DNA of 64,000 nt, taken from positions 4,486,137 to 4,550,136 of the forward strand of contig AP025252.1 of NCBI GenBank assembly GCA_016865505.2. The letters run 5' to 3'. A model generated the notes under the pieces. The model was given only the letters and a program-made list of their open reading frames with translations. It was not told the origin of the DNA and did not search any database. A program made the translations under genes and the position numbers. The stretch comes from Bryobacterales bacterium F-183 (GTDB taxonomy: Bacteria; Acidobacteriota; Terriglobia; Bryobacterales; Bryobacteraceae). Positions 18,209 to 26,762 of the stretch are shown piece by piece. Position 1 is the first letter of the stretch, and every line of letters begins with the position of its first letter.

Positions 18209-19459
18209 TTAGGGGGTCATGCCGCCGAAGCCGCCGAGGTCCATACCGCCACCGCCTGCACCACCGCCGCCAAGGCTGGGGCCAGACGTCGCGTTACGTG
18301 CCTGGATCATTTTGAGAATGTTTTCGACGCCACCGACCATAGAGATCGCGGTGATCTCGTCGGCTTTTGCGCCTTTGGTGTGGCTGATGACGAGTTCGTC
18401 GCCGGCCTTGAAATCGGTGAGCTTCATCTGGGGCAGGCGTTCGAGCATAGCGTTCATGTCGCCGCCGCCGCGCATACCACCGCCGCCGCCCATGCCGCCG
18501 GGACGTCCTGCGCCACCGGGTCCGCCTGGACCGCCGAAGCCGCCACCGCCGGGCGCTCCGCCACCACCTTGCGCCATTGCCGGGCGCTGACCGCCACCAC
18601 CGGGAAAGCCACCGGGACCACCCGGCGCTCCACCGCCCATTCCGGGGAACGACGGGAGCTTCTTGACGCTGGAATCCGGGGTGACGCGGATGGTGAGGGG
18701 TTTGTTGGTTTCCCAGTTCTTAGCGGTGATGGTGCCTTTTTCCGCATCGATCGCTACGATGATGGCGGCGGTGTTGCGGAAGGTGCCGTACACGAGTTCT
18801 TCGGCCACCATTTCGGTGTTGTCGGCGTTCTTCTCACCGATGACGCGGACCTGATCGTCTTTGGTCATGTCGGCGAGAGTCGCGGTGCTGGCGTCGGAGA
18901 ACTTGATGGAGTCCGGCGCGTAGCGGCGAATGACGGTAGAGGAAGTGAGCTTGACAGTAACGGGCTTGGGCTCGGCGGCAGCAGCCTGTGCGGCGGCGCC
19001 GGCGGGGAGCAGAAGCTTGACGGCAGTAGCGCCTGCGCCGGGGGTTGCAGCGACACGGCCTGTCCAGCCGCGGCGGGTCCATTCCTGTTTGTCGCGTTCC
19101 TGCTTCTTGGCGATCTCTGCCTGCGACATCACGATGACGCGCTGCGCTTCGAGGGTCTTTACCTCAGTGTTGAGTAAGCCAGTGGCGATGACCTTGTCGC
19201 CCTTCTGGATTTCGTCCAGCTTGGCGGGCTTGGCGTCTTTCAGATCTTTGGCACCGGGGGGCGTCTTGACGATGCGGGCGGCATCCTGCACGCCTACGGC
19301 GTAGATATCGCCGGCGTCGGTTTTAACGGAAAGCTGTTTGGCAGCGGGATCGACGGAGGTAACCACGCCGAGCACCCTTTGTGTGGGCGTCTGCGCGACG
19401 GCGAAAACGGCGGTCGCGACGGCGAGTACAGCAAGATTTGCGAAACGGTTGTTCTGCAT
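18209..19459 (-). CDS. Exported DUF5666-like protein with Gly-rich tracts
   Basis: A 416-residue protein. Signal peptide at residues 1-23 (ANLAVLAVATAVFAVAQ). Two or three copies of a small OB-like beta barrel follow: GVVTSVDPAAKQLSVKTDAGD with IQKGDKVIATG, later DMTKDDQVRVIGEKN and VAIDAEKGTITAKN, and lastly KLTDFKAGDELVISHTKG. This is the pattern of DUF5666 and related repeat domains. A Gly/Pro/Met-rich tract interrupts at about 270-330, and the last 25 residues are Gly-rich (GGGGAGGGGMDLGGFGGM). It is the first gene of a two-gene unit with the TonB receptor downstream. The function is unknown; a periplasmic or surface partner of that receptor is my inference. Confidence 0.75.
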   Translation of the reverse strand: MQNNRFANLAVLAVATAVFAVAQTPTQRVLGVVTSVDPAAKQLSVKTDAGDIYAVGVQDAARIVKTPPGAKDLKDAKPAKLDEIQKGDKVIATGLLNTEVKTLEAQRVIVMSQAEIAKKQERDKQEWTRRGWTGRVAATPGAGATAVKLLLPAGAAAQAAAAEPKPVTVKLTSSTVIRRYAPDSIKFSDASTATLADMTKDDQVRVIGEKNADNTEMVAEELVYGTFRNTAAIIVAIDAEKGTITAKNWETNKPLTIRVTPDSSVKKLPSFPGMGGGAPGGPGGFPGGGGQRPAMAQGGGGAPGGGGFGGPGGPGGAGRPGGMGGGGGMRGGGDMNAMLERLPQMKLTDFKAGDELVISHTKGAKADEITAISMVGGVENILKMIQARNATSGPSLGGGGAGGGGMDLGGFGGMTP

Positions 19460-19583
19460 CCGCTAGTACATGACGAAGCTTTGACGGCAGATGGCACTTT
19501 TTCCTTGTTAAGCCCTTGCAAAATAACCTTAACCAGTTCCTTTCATGGTGTTCCGCATGAGTCGCGTGTCATCCTATGAAGGA

Positions 19584-20993
19584 ATGAAGCTCACGTTTTG
19601 GGGGGCGGCCCGTACCGTCACCGGATCCATGCACCAGATCAGCGTTGGCGGCAAGGAAATCCTGCTCGATTGTGGCCTATACCAGGGGCATCGCGAAGAG
19701 GCGAAAACCCGCAATTGCTGTTTTCCTTTTCGTCCGCAAGAGATTGATGCGGTGATACTTTCGCATGCGCACATCGACCATGCGGGGAACCTTCCCAATC
19801 TGGTAAAGCAGGGTTACCGTGGGCCGATTTACAGCTCGCCGGCGACTGTGGATTTGTGCAAGCCGATGCTGACGGATTCGGCGTTTTTGCAGGAGATGGA
19901 CGCGGAGTTTCTGAATAAGCGAAAGGCCCGGCGGCGGCGATTGGGCGAGCTCGATACATCGGAAGAGGTGAAACCTCTGTACACGCGTGAGGACGCCGAG
20001 CGTACGTTTGGGCAGTTACGCGCGGTGAACCTGCATGCGAACACGGAGATCGCGCCGGGGATCCGCTACACCACGATCGAGGCAGGGCATATGCTGGGGT
20101 CGACGTGCGTGATCGTTGACTATAACGGTACCCGGGTCGCGTTTTCCGGCGATGTGGGTCGCAAGGGGCTGCCGATTATCCGGGATCCGGAAGCGATGCC
20201 TCCCGTGGATTACCTGATCATGGAGAGCACGTACGGCGACCGGTTACACCAGAACGAAGAGCCGGTGAAGCAAAAGCTGGCGGATACGATCAACCGCACG
20301 TGGGGTCGCGGCGGACGGGTAATTGTACCGGCGTTTGCGGTGGGGCGTACGCAGCAGCTGATTGTGCTGATGCACGAGCTGATCCTGGAGAATAAGATCC
20401 CGTCGATGCCGATCTTTATCGATTCGCCGCTGGCGGTGAACGTGACGGAGGTATTCCGCAAGCATACGGAGGCGTACGACGAGGAGACGGCGAAGTTCCT
20501 GAATGATGGCAAGGATCCGTTTGGGTTCTTCCGCCTCAAGTATGTGCGTGAGGTAGGCGATTCCAAGGCGCTGAATGACCTGCGGGGTCCGTTTATGGTG
20601 ATTTCGGCGTCGGGGATGTGCGAGGCCGGGCGCATTCTGCATCATTTGCGGAACAACATCGGGGACCCGCGGAATACGGTGCTGATTACGGGGTTCCAGG
20701 CCGAACATACGCTGGGGCGGCGGATTGTCGAGAAGCGCCCGGAGGTGAACATCTTTGGGGAGCCGCACCGGTTGCGGGCCGAGGTAGTGAAGATCAACGA
20801 GCTGAGCGGCCATGCAGATCAGAACGAGCTGATCGAGTGGATGAAGCCGCTGATGGGTCGCGTGAAGAAGGTGTTTTTGGTGCACGGGGAACCGGTGCCG
20901 CAGCAGGCTTTGAAGACGGCGATTCAAGGCGCGTACGGCGATCACGTGGAGGTGATTTCGCCGGCTCGTGGTGAAAGTTTCGCAATTTCTTAA
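19584..20993 (+). CDS. MBL-fold beta-CASP RNA-processing nuclease
   Basis: A 469-residue protein. KLTFWGAARTVTGS is the normal start of the family, so I chose ATG 19584; ATGs at 19557 and 19545 would add residues without homology, although the SD (GAAGGA) is almost touching 19584. The metallo-beta-lactamase core has SHAHIDHAG (HxHxDH zinc site), then H in IEAGHMLGS and D in AFSGDVG. The beta-CASP insert is at about 190-330 (ESTYGDRLH, PAFAVGRTQQL), and the C-terminal RMMBL part carries VFLVHGE and SGHADQNEL. This architecture matches CPSF73/RNase J relatives that cut RNA in the cytoplasm. The convergent neighbours give no further clue. Confidence 0.9.
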   Translation: MKLTFWGAARTVTGSMHQISVGGKEILLDCGLYQGHREEAKTRNCCFPFRPQEIDAVILSHAHIDHAGNLPNLVKQGYRGPIYSSPATVDLCKPMLTDSAFLQEMDAEFLNKRKARRRRLGELDTSEEVKPLYTREDAERTFGQLRAVNLHANTEIAPGIRYTTIEAGHMLGSTCVIVDYNGTRVAFSGDVGRKGLPIIRDPEAMPPVDYLIMESTYGDRLHQNEEPVKQKLADTINRTWGRGGRVIVPAFAVGRTQQLIVLMHELILENKIPSMPIFIDSPLAVNVTEVFRKHTEAYDEETAKFLNDGKDPFGFFRLKYVREVGDSKALNDLRGPFMVISASGMCEAGRILHHLRNNIGDPRNTVLITGFQAEHTLGRRIVEKRPEVNIFGEPHRLRAEVVKINELSGHADQNELIEWMKPLMGRVKKVFLVHGEPVPQQALKTAIQGAYGDHVEVISPARGESFAIS

Positions 20994-21035
20994 CGATTTT
21001 GCGGGCTGTTTGCGCTCGTAAGGGTGGACACAATC

Positions 21036-21530
21036 ATGCCCGTCGTCAAATACGAAATCGACACCACTATCTTTCAGAGTTCCAATGAGTCCTGCTGGTA
21101 TGCGGCGTACTGCATGCTGTTTACCTGGAAAGGCACCCCGACCAGCTCGATTCGCGAGAAGATCGAAAAAGCAGGCCTGGATTACAAGGATTTTTGGGCC
21201 AACGGTCTGCCCGATGAGAAGTATCAGTACACGCGGGCCGCACTGGGTTTGGCGGGCTTCCGGCGCGGGTACTTCCGCACGATGATTGAGGATCTGGAAT
21301 ACTTTTCGGACCGGTTGAAGGCGTATGGTCCGTTCTGGTGCGCATTGTCGGTACCGAGCGAGCACGCGGTGGTGGTCTGCGGTGCGGATCCGGGCCGGGG
21401 CAAGATCACGATCACGAATCCTACGCGAGACAACTCGGGGTACGCGCAGGTGGAAGAGATGAGCGCAAAGGATTTTCTGACGCGCCTGGGTTCGAAGGAC
21501 GTTCCGTCCGCCGCGCAGATGTTCATGTAA
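21036..21530 (+). CDS. Papain-like cysteine protease, AvrRpt2/C70-like, without signal peptide
   Basis: A 164-residue protein, one compact domain. The candidate triad is Cys20 (SNESCWYAAYCML, the SCWxAA block of papain-like folds), His110 (PSEHAVVVCGAD) and Asn128 (ITNPTRDN). The order and spacing match AvrRpt2-type (C70) and C39-like peptidases. There is no signal peptide and no extra domain, so it either acts in the cytoplasm or leaves by a non-Sec route. ATG 21036 has AAGGGTGG upstream; the GTG at 21024 is less likely. It lies between the beta-CASP nuclease (same strand, 42-base gap) and convergent selA. No cognate inhibitor or secretion gene is adjacent. Confidence 0.7.
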   Translation: MPVVKYEIDTTIFQSSNESCWYAAYCMLFTWKGTPTSSIREKIEKAGLDYKDFWANGLPDEKYQYTRAALGLAGFRRGYFRTMIEDLEYFSDRLKAYGPFWCALSVPSEHAVVVCGADPGRGKITITNPTRDNSGYAQVEEMSAKDFLTRLGSKDVPSAAQMFM

Positions 21531-21538
21531 GCAGGCTT

Positions 21539-22828
21539 TTAAGCGCCGTGCAGGCACTTTTCCAACTGCGGATCGTCGGCAGGGTCGACGGTGCGGAGGT
21601 CGAAGAGAAGGGCTCCGTCGGCGATGCGGCAGATGATGGGCGGGTCGCATTCGGTACGAAGACGGCGTTCCATCTGCTCGGGCCGCTGTGTGGGAAGGCG
21701 GAGGAGCCAGGTGGGTAACGTGCGGTCCGGGGTGGAGCCTCCCCCGGCGAGCGAAAGACCTTCGATGACGGTAGCGTCGGGGAAGCGATCTGCGATCGCT
21801 AAGGCGCGTTGACGGATGCTTTCGGGCGGCATCTGGATCAAGGCGACCGCGGGAAGCTTGTGATAGTCGCCAAAGAGCAGTGCTCGCAGAGCCTCTTCCA
21901 GAGCCTGCATGACGAGTTTGTCGACACGCAGAGCGCGGTACATCGGGTTGCGGCGCAGGCGCTGGATGAGGTGCGCGTCGCCAGTGATGATGCCGGCCTG
22001 CGAGCCTCCGATCAGCTTGTCGCCGCTGAAGGACACAAGGTTGATGCCCGCGGCGAGAGAGTCCCGCACGAGGGGTTCGCCGAGGCCGTCCCACACACAG
22101 CCACTGCCCAAATCTTCATAGACAGGTACGCCAGTTTCGCGGGAGAGCGCAGCGAGTTCCGATAGCTCTGGCTTCGACGTAAAGCCGGTGATGTGGAAGT
22201 TGCTGGGGTGTACGCGAAGGATGAGGCGTGTGCGGTCTGTGATGCCCAGGCGATAGTCGTGGAGGTGCGTGCGGTTGGTGGTGCCGACCTCGCGGAGAGT
22301 CGCACCGGAATGGGCGAGGATGTCCGGGATGCGGAAGCCGTCGCCGATCTCGATGAGTTCGCCGCGGGAGACCAGGACTTCGCCACCGAATTCGTGGAGT
22401 ACAAGGTACGCCGCAGCCGCGTTGTTGTTGACGACGATCGAAGCCTTGCCGCCCGTGAGGCGATCCAGCAAGGGCGCCAAATGGGTGTCGCGCTTGCCAC
22501 GCTTGCCGGTTTCGAGGTCGTACTCGAGGTTCGAGTAGCCGGCGATGGGTGTGAAGGACGACGGTAGCGGCGCGCGTCCGAGGTTGGTGTGCAGGACGAC
22601 GCCGGTGGCGTTGATGACACGGCGTAGCGACGGCTTGCGGAGACATTCGAGGCTTGCGGCGACCTCCGCTTCCGCGTTGGTGCCGTCGACGAGTAGCCCG
22701 GCGCGGATACGGGCGCGGTAGGAATCGAGCAGCCTTCGCGCCTCTTCTACGATGAGCCAATGCGGGAATCCACGCCCGGCCAGAGCCGTCGCGATGCGAT
22801 CGACAGGCGGTAGCGTGGAGAAGCTCAT
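21539..22828 (-). CDS. selA: L-seryl-tRNA(Sec) selenium transferase
   Basis: A 429-residue PLP enzyme that converts Ser-tRNA(Sec) to selenocysteinyl-tRNA. LRRVINATGVVLHTNLGRAPL, NNNAAA in the tRNA/active-site region, EDLGSGC and FSGDKLIGGSQAG are SelA signatures; Lys271 in the last motif should hold PLP. The start at 22828 overlaps the PIG-L stop by four bases (ATGA type), so the two are cotranscribed; the upstream in-frame extension has no homology and is rejected. The N-terminal region before residue 60 is somewhat shorter than in E. coli SelA. No selB, selD or tRNA(Sec) is in this window, so active use of selenocysteine cannot be confirmed from here. Confidence 0.85.
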   Translation of the reverse strand: MSFSTLPPVDRIATALAGRGFPHWLIVEEARRLLDSYRARIRAGLLVDGTNAEAEVAASLECLRKPSLRRVINATGVVLHTNLGRAPLPSSFTPIAGYSNLEYDLETGKRGKRDTHLAPLLDRLTGGKASIVVNNNAAAAYLVLHEFGGEVLVSRGELIEIGDGFRIPDILAHSGATLREVGTTNRTHLHDYRLGITDRTRLILRVHPSNFHITGFTSKPELSELAALSRETGVPVYEDLGSGCVWDGLGEPLVRDSLAAGINLVSFSGDKLIGGSQAGIITGDAHLIQRLRRNPMYRALRVDKLVMQALEEALRALLFGDYHKLPAVALIQMPPESIRQRALAIADRFPDATVIEGLSLAGGGSTPDRTLPTWLLRLPTQRPEQMERRLRTECDPPIICRIADGALLFDLRTVDPADDPQLEKCLHGA

Positions 22829-23694
22829 TTGTTGAGTACCGGGAACAGGGCCTTGAGGTCCGCTTCTTTGGGCTGCTTGCCGTACTCGCAGATTTCGAGC
22901 GCTTCGGCCCACTTCACTTTGTTGCCCTTGTCCTCGCCGAACCACTTGATGAGCGAGGCGCGGATGTCCGGCGTTGGGGTGCGCTGTTCAAAGCGCTTCT
23001 GCAGCCAGACCTTGCGCGCGGCCTTGTCCTTGGGCACTTGGTCGTAGATGCCGTCCACCCAGGGGAGCCACTCATAAAATTGCGATTCGTGGGCGTCTAG
23101 CGCGTCGATCTTCTTTTCAAACACGTCATCGATGGGGATGACGACGTCGGGACGGAAGGGGTTGGGGCGCTGGAACCGGTCCTGCAGATAGAAGAAGACG
23201 GGGTTCTTCTTGAGCGGCGGAGTGTCGGGCGCGATGTTGGGTACGACGACCATGTAGGCGGCATCCTGCACGAGCATGCCGGTGTAGCGATGGTCGGGGT
23301 GATAGTCGTTGGGGCGGGGTCCGATGACGACGTCGGCGTTCCATTCGCGGATCTTGCGGATGAGTTGCAGGCGGGCGTTCAAGGACGGCAAGAGTTCGCC
23401 ATCGTGGTTGTCGAGGACCTCGTATTCAATGCCCAGGCGGCGGCCGGATTCCTGCGCTTCGGCGCGACGGCGCTTGGCGAGTGCGCCTCCGCCCATGGAC
23501 TGGTGTCCGGCATCGCCGTTGGTGACGGAGATGAACTTTACTTTATGTCCCAGGGAGGCGAGTTTGGCGGCCGAGCCTCCGAAGCCGATGTCGCAATCGT
23601 CGGGGTGGGCGCCGATGACGATGATTCGGGTTTGGGCGAACAGGGCCGAACCGAGGATCGCGGCGGAGGCTACCAGTTTGGTTGTGAAGGTCAC
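22825..23694 (-). CDS. Exported PIG-L/LmbE-family zinc deacetylase
   Basis: A 289-residue protein with a GTG start at 23694 and AAGGA six bases upstream. Signal peptide at residues 1-20 (KLVASAAILGSALFAQ). GAHPDDCDIGFGG holds the His-Pro-Asp-Asp zinc/base motif, and NDYHPDHRYTG supplies the third ligand. The family removes acetyl groups from N-acetylglucosamine-containing small molecules or glycolipids. The secretion signal points to a periplasmic substrate such as a cell-wall or environmental amino sugar. It leads a two-gene unit with selA, an odd pairing with no evident functional link. Confidence 0.88.
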   Translation of the reverse strand: MTFTTKLVASAAILGSALFAQTRIIVIGAHPDDCDIGFGGSAAKLASLGHKVKFISVTNGDAGHQSMGGGALAKRRRAEAQESGRRLGIEYEVLDNHDGELLPSLNARLQLIRKIREWNADVVIGPRPNDYHPDHRYTGMLVQDAAYMVVVPNIAPDTPPLKKNPVFFYLQDRFQRPNPFRPDVVIPIDDVFEKKIDALDAHESQFYEWLPWVDGIYDQVPKDKAARKVWLQKRFEQRTPTPDIRASLIKWFGEDKGNKVKWAEALEICEYGKQPKEADLKALFPVLNK

Positions 23695-23818
23695 GGGAAT
23701 TCCTTTTGGGACAGAGTAGCACGATGAAAACTGTGGCGATTCCGCTACGGAGGCGCGTTTGCGGGTGTGTCTTTTTCGCTACAGCATGCAGCTTGGAAGT
23801 CCTTTTGAATCAAAACGC

Positions 23819-23847
23819 TAGAAATTTTGTAGGACCGTTGTTACAAT
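23819..23847 (+). promoter_or_regulatory. Sigma70-like promoter of lpxC-pgsA
   Basis: TAGAAA (23819-23824) and TACAAT (23842-23847) are 17 bases apart in the 189-base gap before lpxC. Transcription would start near 23854, about 30 bases before the TTG start, leaving room for the strong SD. The rest of this gap shows nothing recognisable. Confidence 0.55.
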
Positions 23848-23883
23848 GAGATTTGCGGTGCTTCTTCTTTAGGAGGCTTCTGT

Positions 23884-24807
23884 TTGCGATTTGAGACGAC
23901 CGTCCAACGTCCGGTGGAAACATCGGGTGTGGGACTCCACCACGGGGTACCAGTCAATCTTCGGATTCTGCCCGCCCCTCCCGGAACTGGCATCGTCTTT
24001 GTCCGGACCGACCTCAATAACTTCACCATACCCGCCAGTTGGAAGTTCGTACAGCGAGTCAGTTATGCCACCAGCCTGATGCGGCGGTCGGTGCTGATTT
24101 CCACAACCGAACATCTGCTCAGCGTCTTTTATTCCACCGGGATCGACAACGCGTACATCGAGATCGACAATCTGGAAGTTCCGATTCTGGACGGCAGCGG
24201 CGAACCTTTTGTGCGTCTGCTCGAAGAAGCGGGGCGTCAGGTGTCGCGCAAGCGGCGCCGGTTCCTGCGGATTCTGCGACCGGTGTCTGTGGAAGGGAAC
24301 GGCAAGCGGATCGCGATTGAGCCTTGCGATTCTTTCGAGCTGTCCTGCGACATCTTCTTTGATCATCCGCTGGTGGGCCGGCAGACCTTAGAGCTTGCAG
24401 TCACGCCGGAGAATTATTCGGAGCATCTGGCCCCTGCGCGTACATTCGGGTTTGAGTACGAACTCGATCAGATGCGGAATATGGGTCTGATCCGCGGTGC
24501 GTCGCTTGAAAATGCGGTCTGCTTTGATTCGGAGAAAGTGCTGAATCCTGGCGGGCTGCGGTATGCCGATGAATGCTGCCGTCACAAGGCGCTGGACCTG
24601 ATTGGGGACCTGGCGCTGATTGGGCGTCCGCTACTGGGTCGTGTGATTGCCGAGCGCGCGGGTCATGCGATGCACGTCGCACTGGTGGCGAAGATCATGT
24701 CCGATCCTTCGCTGTACGAGATTGTGACCTTGGATCAGCTCGAACAGGCGAAGTCTGAATCTTCTCCTGTTGCCACTTCTGCTGCGCTAGCGGCCGCAAC
24801 TGCCTAA
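23884..24807 (+). CDS. lpxC: UDP-3-O-acyl-N-acetylglucosamine deacetylase
   Basis: A 307-residue cytoplasmic enzyme that catalyses the committed step of lipid A synthesis, removing acetyl from UDP-3-O-acyl-GlcNAc. The start is TTG at 23884: AGGAGG lies seven bases upstream and TTVQRPVETSGVGLHHG is the standard LpxC N-terminus. The zinc ligands are His77 (TTEHLLSVF), His234 and Asp238 (RHKALDLIGD); the general-acid His is in RAGHAMHVAL. Both sandwich domains are complete. It is followed by pgsA after four bases and then by cotH, so lipid A and phospholipid synthesis are transcribed together. The gene also shows that the organism has a lipid A outer membrane. Confidence 0.95.
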   Translation: MRFETTVQRPVETSGVGLHHGVPVNLRILPAPPGTGIVFVRTDLNNFTIPASWKFVQRVSYATSLMRRSVLISTTEHLLSVFYSTGIDNAYIEIDNLEVPILDGSGEPFVRLLEEAGRQVSRKRRRFLRILRPVSVEGNGKRIAIEPCDSFELSCDIFFDHPLVGRQTLELAVTPENYSEHLAPARTFGFEYELDQMRNMGLIRGASLENAVCFDSEKVLNPGGLRYADECCRHKALDLIGDLALIGRPLLGRVIAERAGHAMHVALVAKIMSDPSLYEIVTLDQLEQAKSESSPVATSAALAAATA

Positions 24808-24811
24808 CGCC

Positions 24812-25375
24812 GTGGTCCGGCACATTCCGAACCTGATTACTGGACTCCGGCTCGTGCTGCTGCCGGTGGTTTGGTACTACATCTGGCAACGCGAGTACGA
24901 ACGGGCGATCCTGGTGGGCTTTTTTGCCAGCGCGTCGGATGCTGTGGACGGCTATCTGGCGCGGCGTCTGAAGGCGGAGAGCCGCTTTGGCGCGATTGCC
25001 GATCCCATTGCGGATAAGCTGTTGTTGAGCGGATCGTACGCGACGTTTGGGTTGGCGCGTGAGATCCCGTGGTGGCTGCCGACCATCGTGATTGGGCGCG
25101 ATCTGCTGATTCTGGCGATTGCGGTGCTCATTCTGGCGTTCTCTAAAGTTCGCGACTTTCCGCCTTCGGTGTGGGGCAAGCTGAGTACGTTTGTACAGAT
25201 CATCACCGGGCTGGTGATCTTGCTGAAGCGCGCGCTGGGCGGCGACATCCATTGGAATCGCGTTGAGGATGTCGCATTGTGGGTCTGCGCGGGCGTTACG
25301 CTTTGGAGCGGCGGCCACTATGCCTGGACAGTCTGGAAACGTTTACAAGCATTTAACGCAGAGATTAAGAACTGA
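24812..25375 (+). CDS. pgsA: CDP-diacylglycerol-glycerol-3-phosphate phosphatidyltransferase
   Basis: A 187-residue membrane enzyme with four hydrophobic segments. The CDP-alcohol phosphotransferase signature is complete: SDAVDGYLARR followed by SRFGAIADPIADK gives D(x2)DG(x2)AR(x8)G(x3)D(x3)D, the metal and CDP site. With the N-terminal PNLITGLRLVLLPVVW this is the PgsA type, which makes phosphatidylglycerophosphate in the inner membrane; a cardiolipin-type paralogue cannot be fully excluded. GTG start at 24812, four bases after the lpxC stop. Confidence 0.9.
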   Translation: MVRHIPNLITGLRLVLLPVVWYYIWQREYERAILVGFFASASDAVDGYLARRLKAESRFGAIADPIADKLLLSGSYATFGLAREIPWWLPTIVIGRDLLILAIAVLILAFSKVRDFPPSVWGKLSTFVQIITGLVILLKRALGGDIHWNRVEDVALWVCAGVTLWSGGHYAWTVWKRLQAFNAEIKN

Positions 25376-25403
25376 TCACGTTACAGTTGTGTTGCATATC
25401 ATC

Positions 25404-26756
25404 ATGCAACTCCGCCGCCGCTTGATCGGCCTTGCTCTGCTCACGCCTTTGCTGCTTTCGGCCCAAACCACTGTGCTGCCGGAAAGCCACGTCCTGTTTC
25501 AAGGCGACACGGTTCACGAGATCTGGATCAACTTCCAGCAGCCGGATTGGTACGAACAACTGCTCGCCAACTTCAATGGCAATGAAGACGATGTACCGTA
25601 CATCGAAGCCTCTTTCCAGTGGAATGAGTTCGTCTTCGACAAGGTTGGGGTGCGCATCAAGGGCAATTCGACGGCTCGTGTGAACAGCATGAAGAAGCCG
25701 TTCCGCATCAAGTTCAACGAGTACACCAAGGGGCAGAAGATCAACGGCATCGGGTCCATCAATCTGAACAATGTGAATGGCGATGCCAGCATGGTGCGCG
25801 AGAAGATGTACTTCGAACTGGCGCGCCAGATCGGCATCAAGGCGCCGAGAATGAACTGGGCTGCGCTGTACGTGAACGGGCAGTACTGGGGCCTGTACCT
25901 GATGGGCGAGATCATCAACGATGACTTCCTGAAAAACCACTTTGTGAAGGAAGAGCGCGACGGCTGGCTGTACAAAGCGAACATCGGCAGTTCGTTTGAA
26001 GACTGGGGTACGGACAAGGATCGGTACAAGCAGGTTTGGGAAAAGAAGACGTACGAGGACGAGGATGATTGGAGCGATCTGATGAACCTTGCCACGGTGC
26101 TGAACCAGACGCCTGCCGATCAACTGGAAGCCAAGATCAACGAAGTGCTGGACGTCGATAGCTTTTTAACCGCGCTCGCGCTGGACAACATCACGGTGAA
26201 CCTGGATAGCTACGTGGTGATGACGCAGAACTTTTATGTGTACCGGCGGCCGACGGATAACAAGTTCGAATGGCTGGTGTGGGATCCGAGCCTGGCGTTC
26301 GGGTCGTTCCCGGGTGGTGTAACCGCTGCGCAGATGCCGACGTTGCCGCTGGAGTACACGGGCGCGATGGGTGGCGGTGGCGGCTTTGGCGGCGGTGGAG
26401 CTACGGCAACGGTGTCGCGTCCGCTGGCGCAGAAGTTGTGGGCGGTGCCTTCGATCAAGGCGCGGTACCGGGAGATTTACAAGCGGATTGCACTTGAGGT
26501 GTTCAATACGGATAACATCCTGGCGCGAATGAGCTACATGCAGTCCGTGGTGCGTCCCTGGGTGGACGGCGCGACGTACAAACTGACCACATTGGCGCAG
26601 TTCGACGCGGCTTTGACGACCGGTACTGTGGCGACCACTCCCGGCGTCCCGGGCCAGGGTCCAGGCGCTGGTGGTGGCATGGGCGGCGGTCCTGCGATCA
26701 AGCCTCTGATTGAGGGTCGCAAGACGTTTGTGATGCAGCAACTCGGGCTGCAGTAA
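25404..26756 (+). CDS. Secreted CotH-kinase-domain protein
   Basis: A 450-residue protein. I took ATG 25404 because it gives a clean signal peptide (RRLIGLALLTPLLLSAQ); the longer frame would overlap pgsA. The CotH domain spans about 25-330: VRIKGNSTARV, KKPFRIKFNEY, NLNNVNGDASMVREK, APRMNWAALYVNGQYWGLYLMGE, and the block LALDNITVNLDSY...NFYVYR then WLVWDPSLAFGSF, with Asp residues that in CotH bind ATP-metal. CotH proteins are atypical kinases known from spore coats and fungal invasins; in Gram-negative soil bacteria the substrate is unknown. Two Gly-rich loops (AMGGGGGFGGGGA; GPGAGGGMGGG) interrupt the C-terminal half. It sits 28 bases after pgsA. Confidence 0.87.
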   Translation: MQLRRRLIGLALLTPLLLSAQTTVLPESHVLFQGDTVHEIWINFQQPDWYEQLLANFNGNEDDVPYIEASFQWNEFVFDKVGVRIKGNSTARVNSMKKPFRIKFNEYTKGQKINGIGSINLNNVNGDASMVREKMYFELARQIGIKAPRMNWAALYVNGQYWGLYLMGEIINDDFLKNHFVKEERDGWLYKANIGSSFEDWGTDKDRYKQVWEKKTYEDEDDWSDLMNLATVLNQTPADQLEAKINEVLDVDSFLTALALDNITVNLDSYVVMTQNFYVYRRPTDNKFEWLVWDPSLAFGSFPGGVTAAQMPTLPLEYTGAMGGGGGFGGGGATATVSRPLAQKLWAVPSIKARYREIYKRIALEVFNTDNILARMSYMQSVVRPWVDGATYKLTTLAQFDAALTTGTVATTPGVPGQGPGAGGGMGGGPAIKPLIEGRKTFVMQQLGLQ

Positions 26757-26762
26757 CCGCGG

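Noticed and set aside
22829-22945. Upstream extension of selA by 39 codons
   Set aside because: It lies inside the PIG-L gene, shows no homology, and the ATG at 22828 has the typical ATGA overlap.
25263-25403. Longer cotH start inside pgsA
   Set aside because: The added residues hide the signal peptide and overlap the pgsA C-terminus by more than 100 bases.
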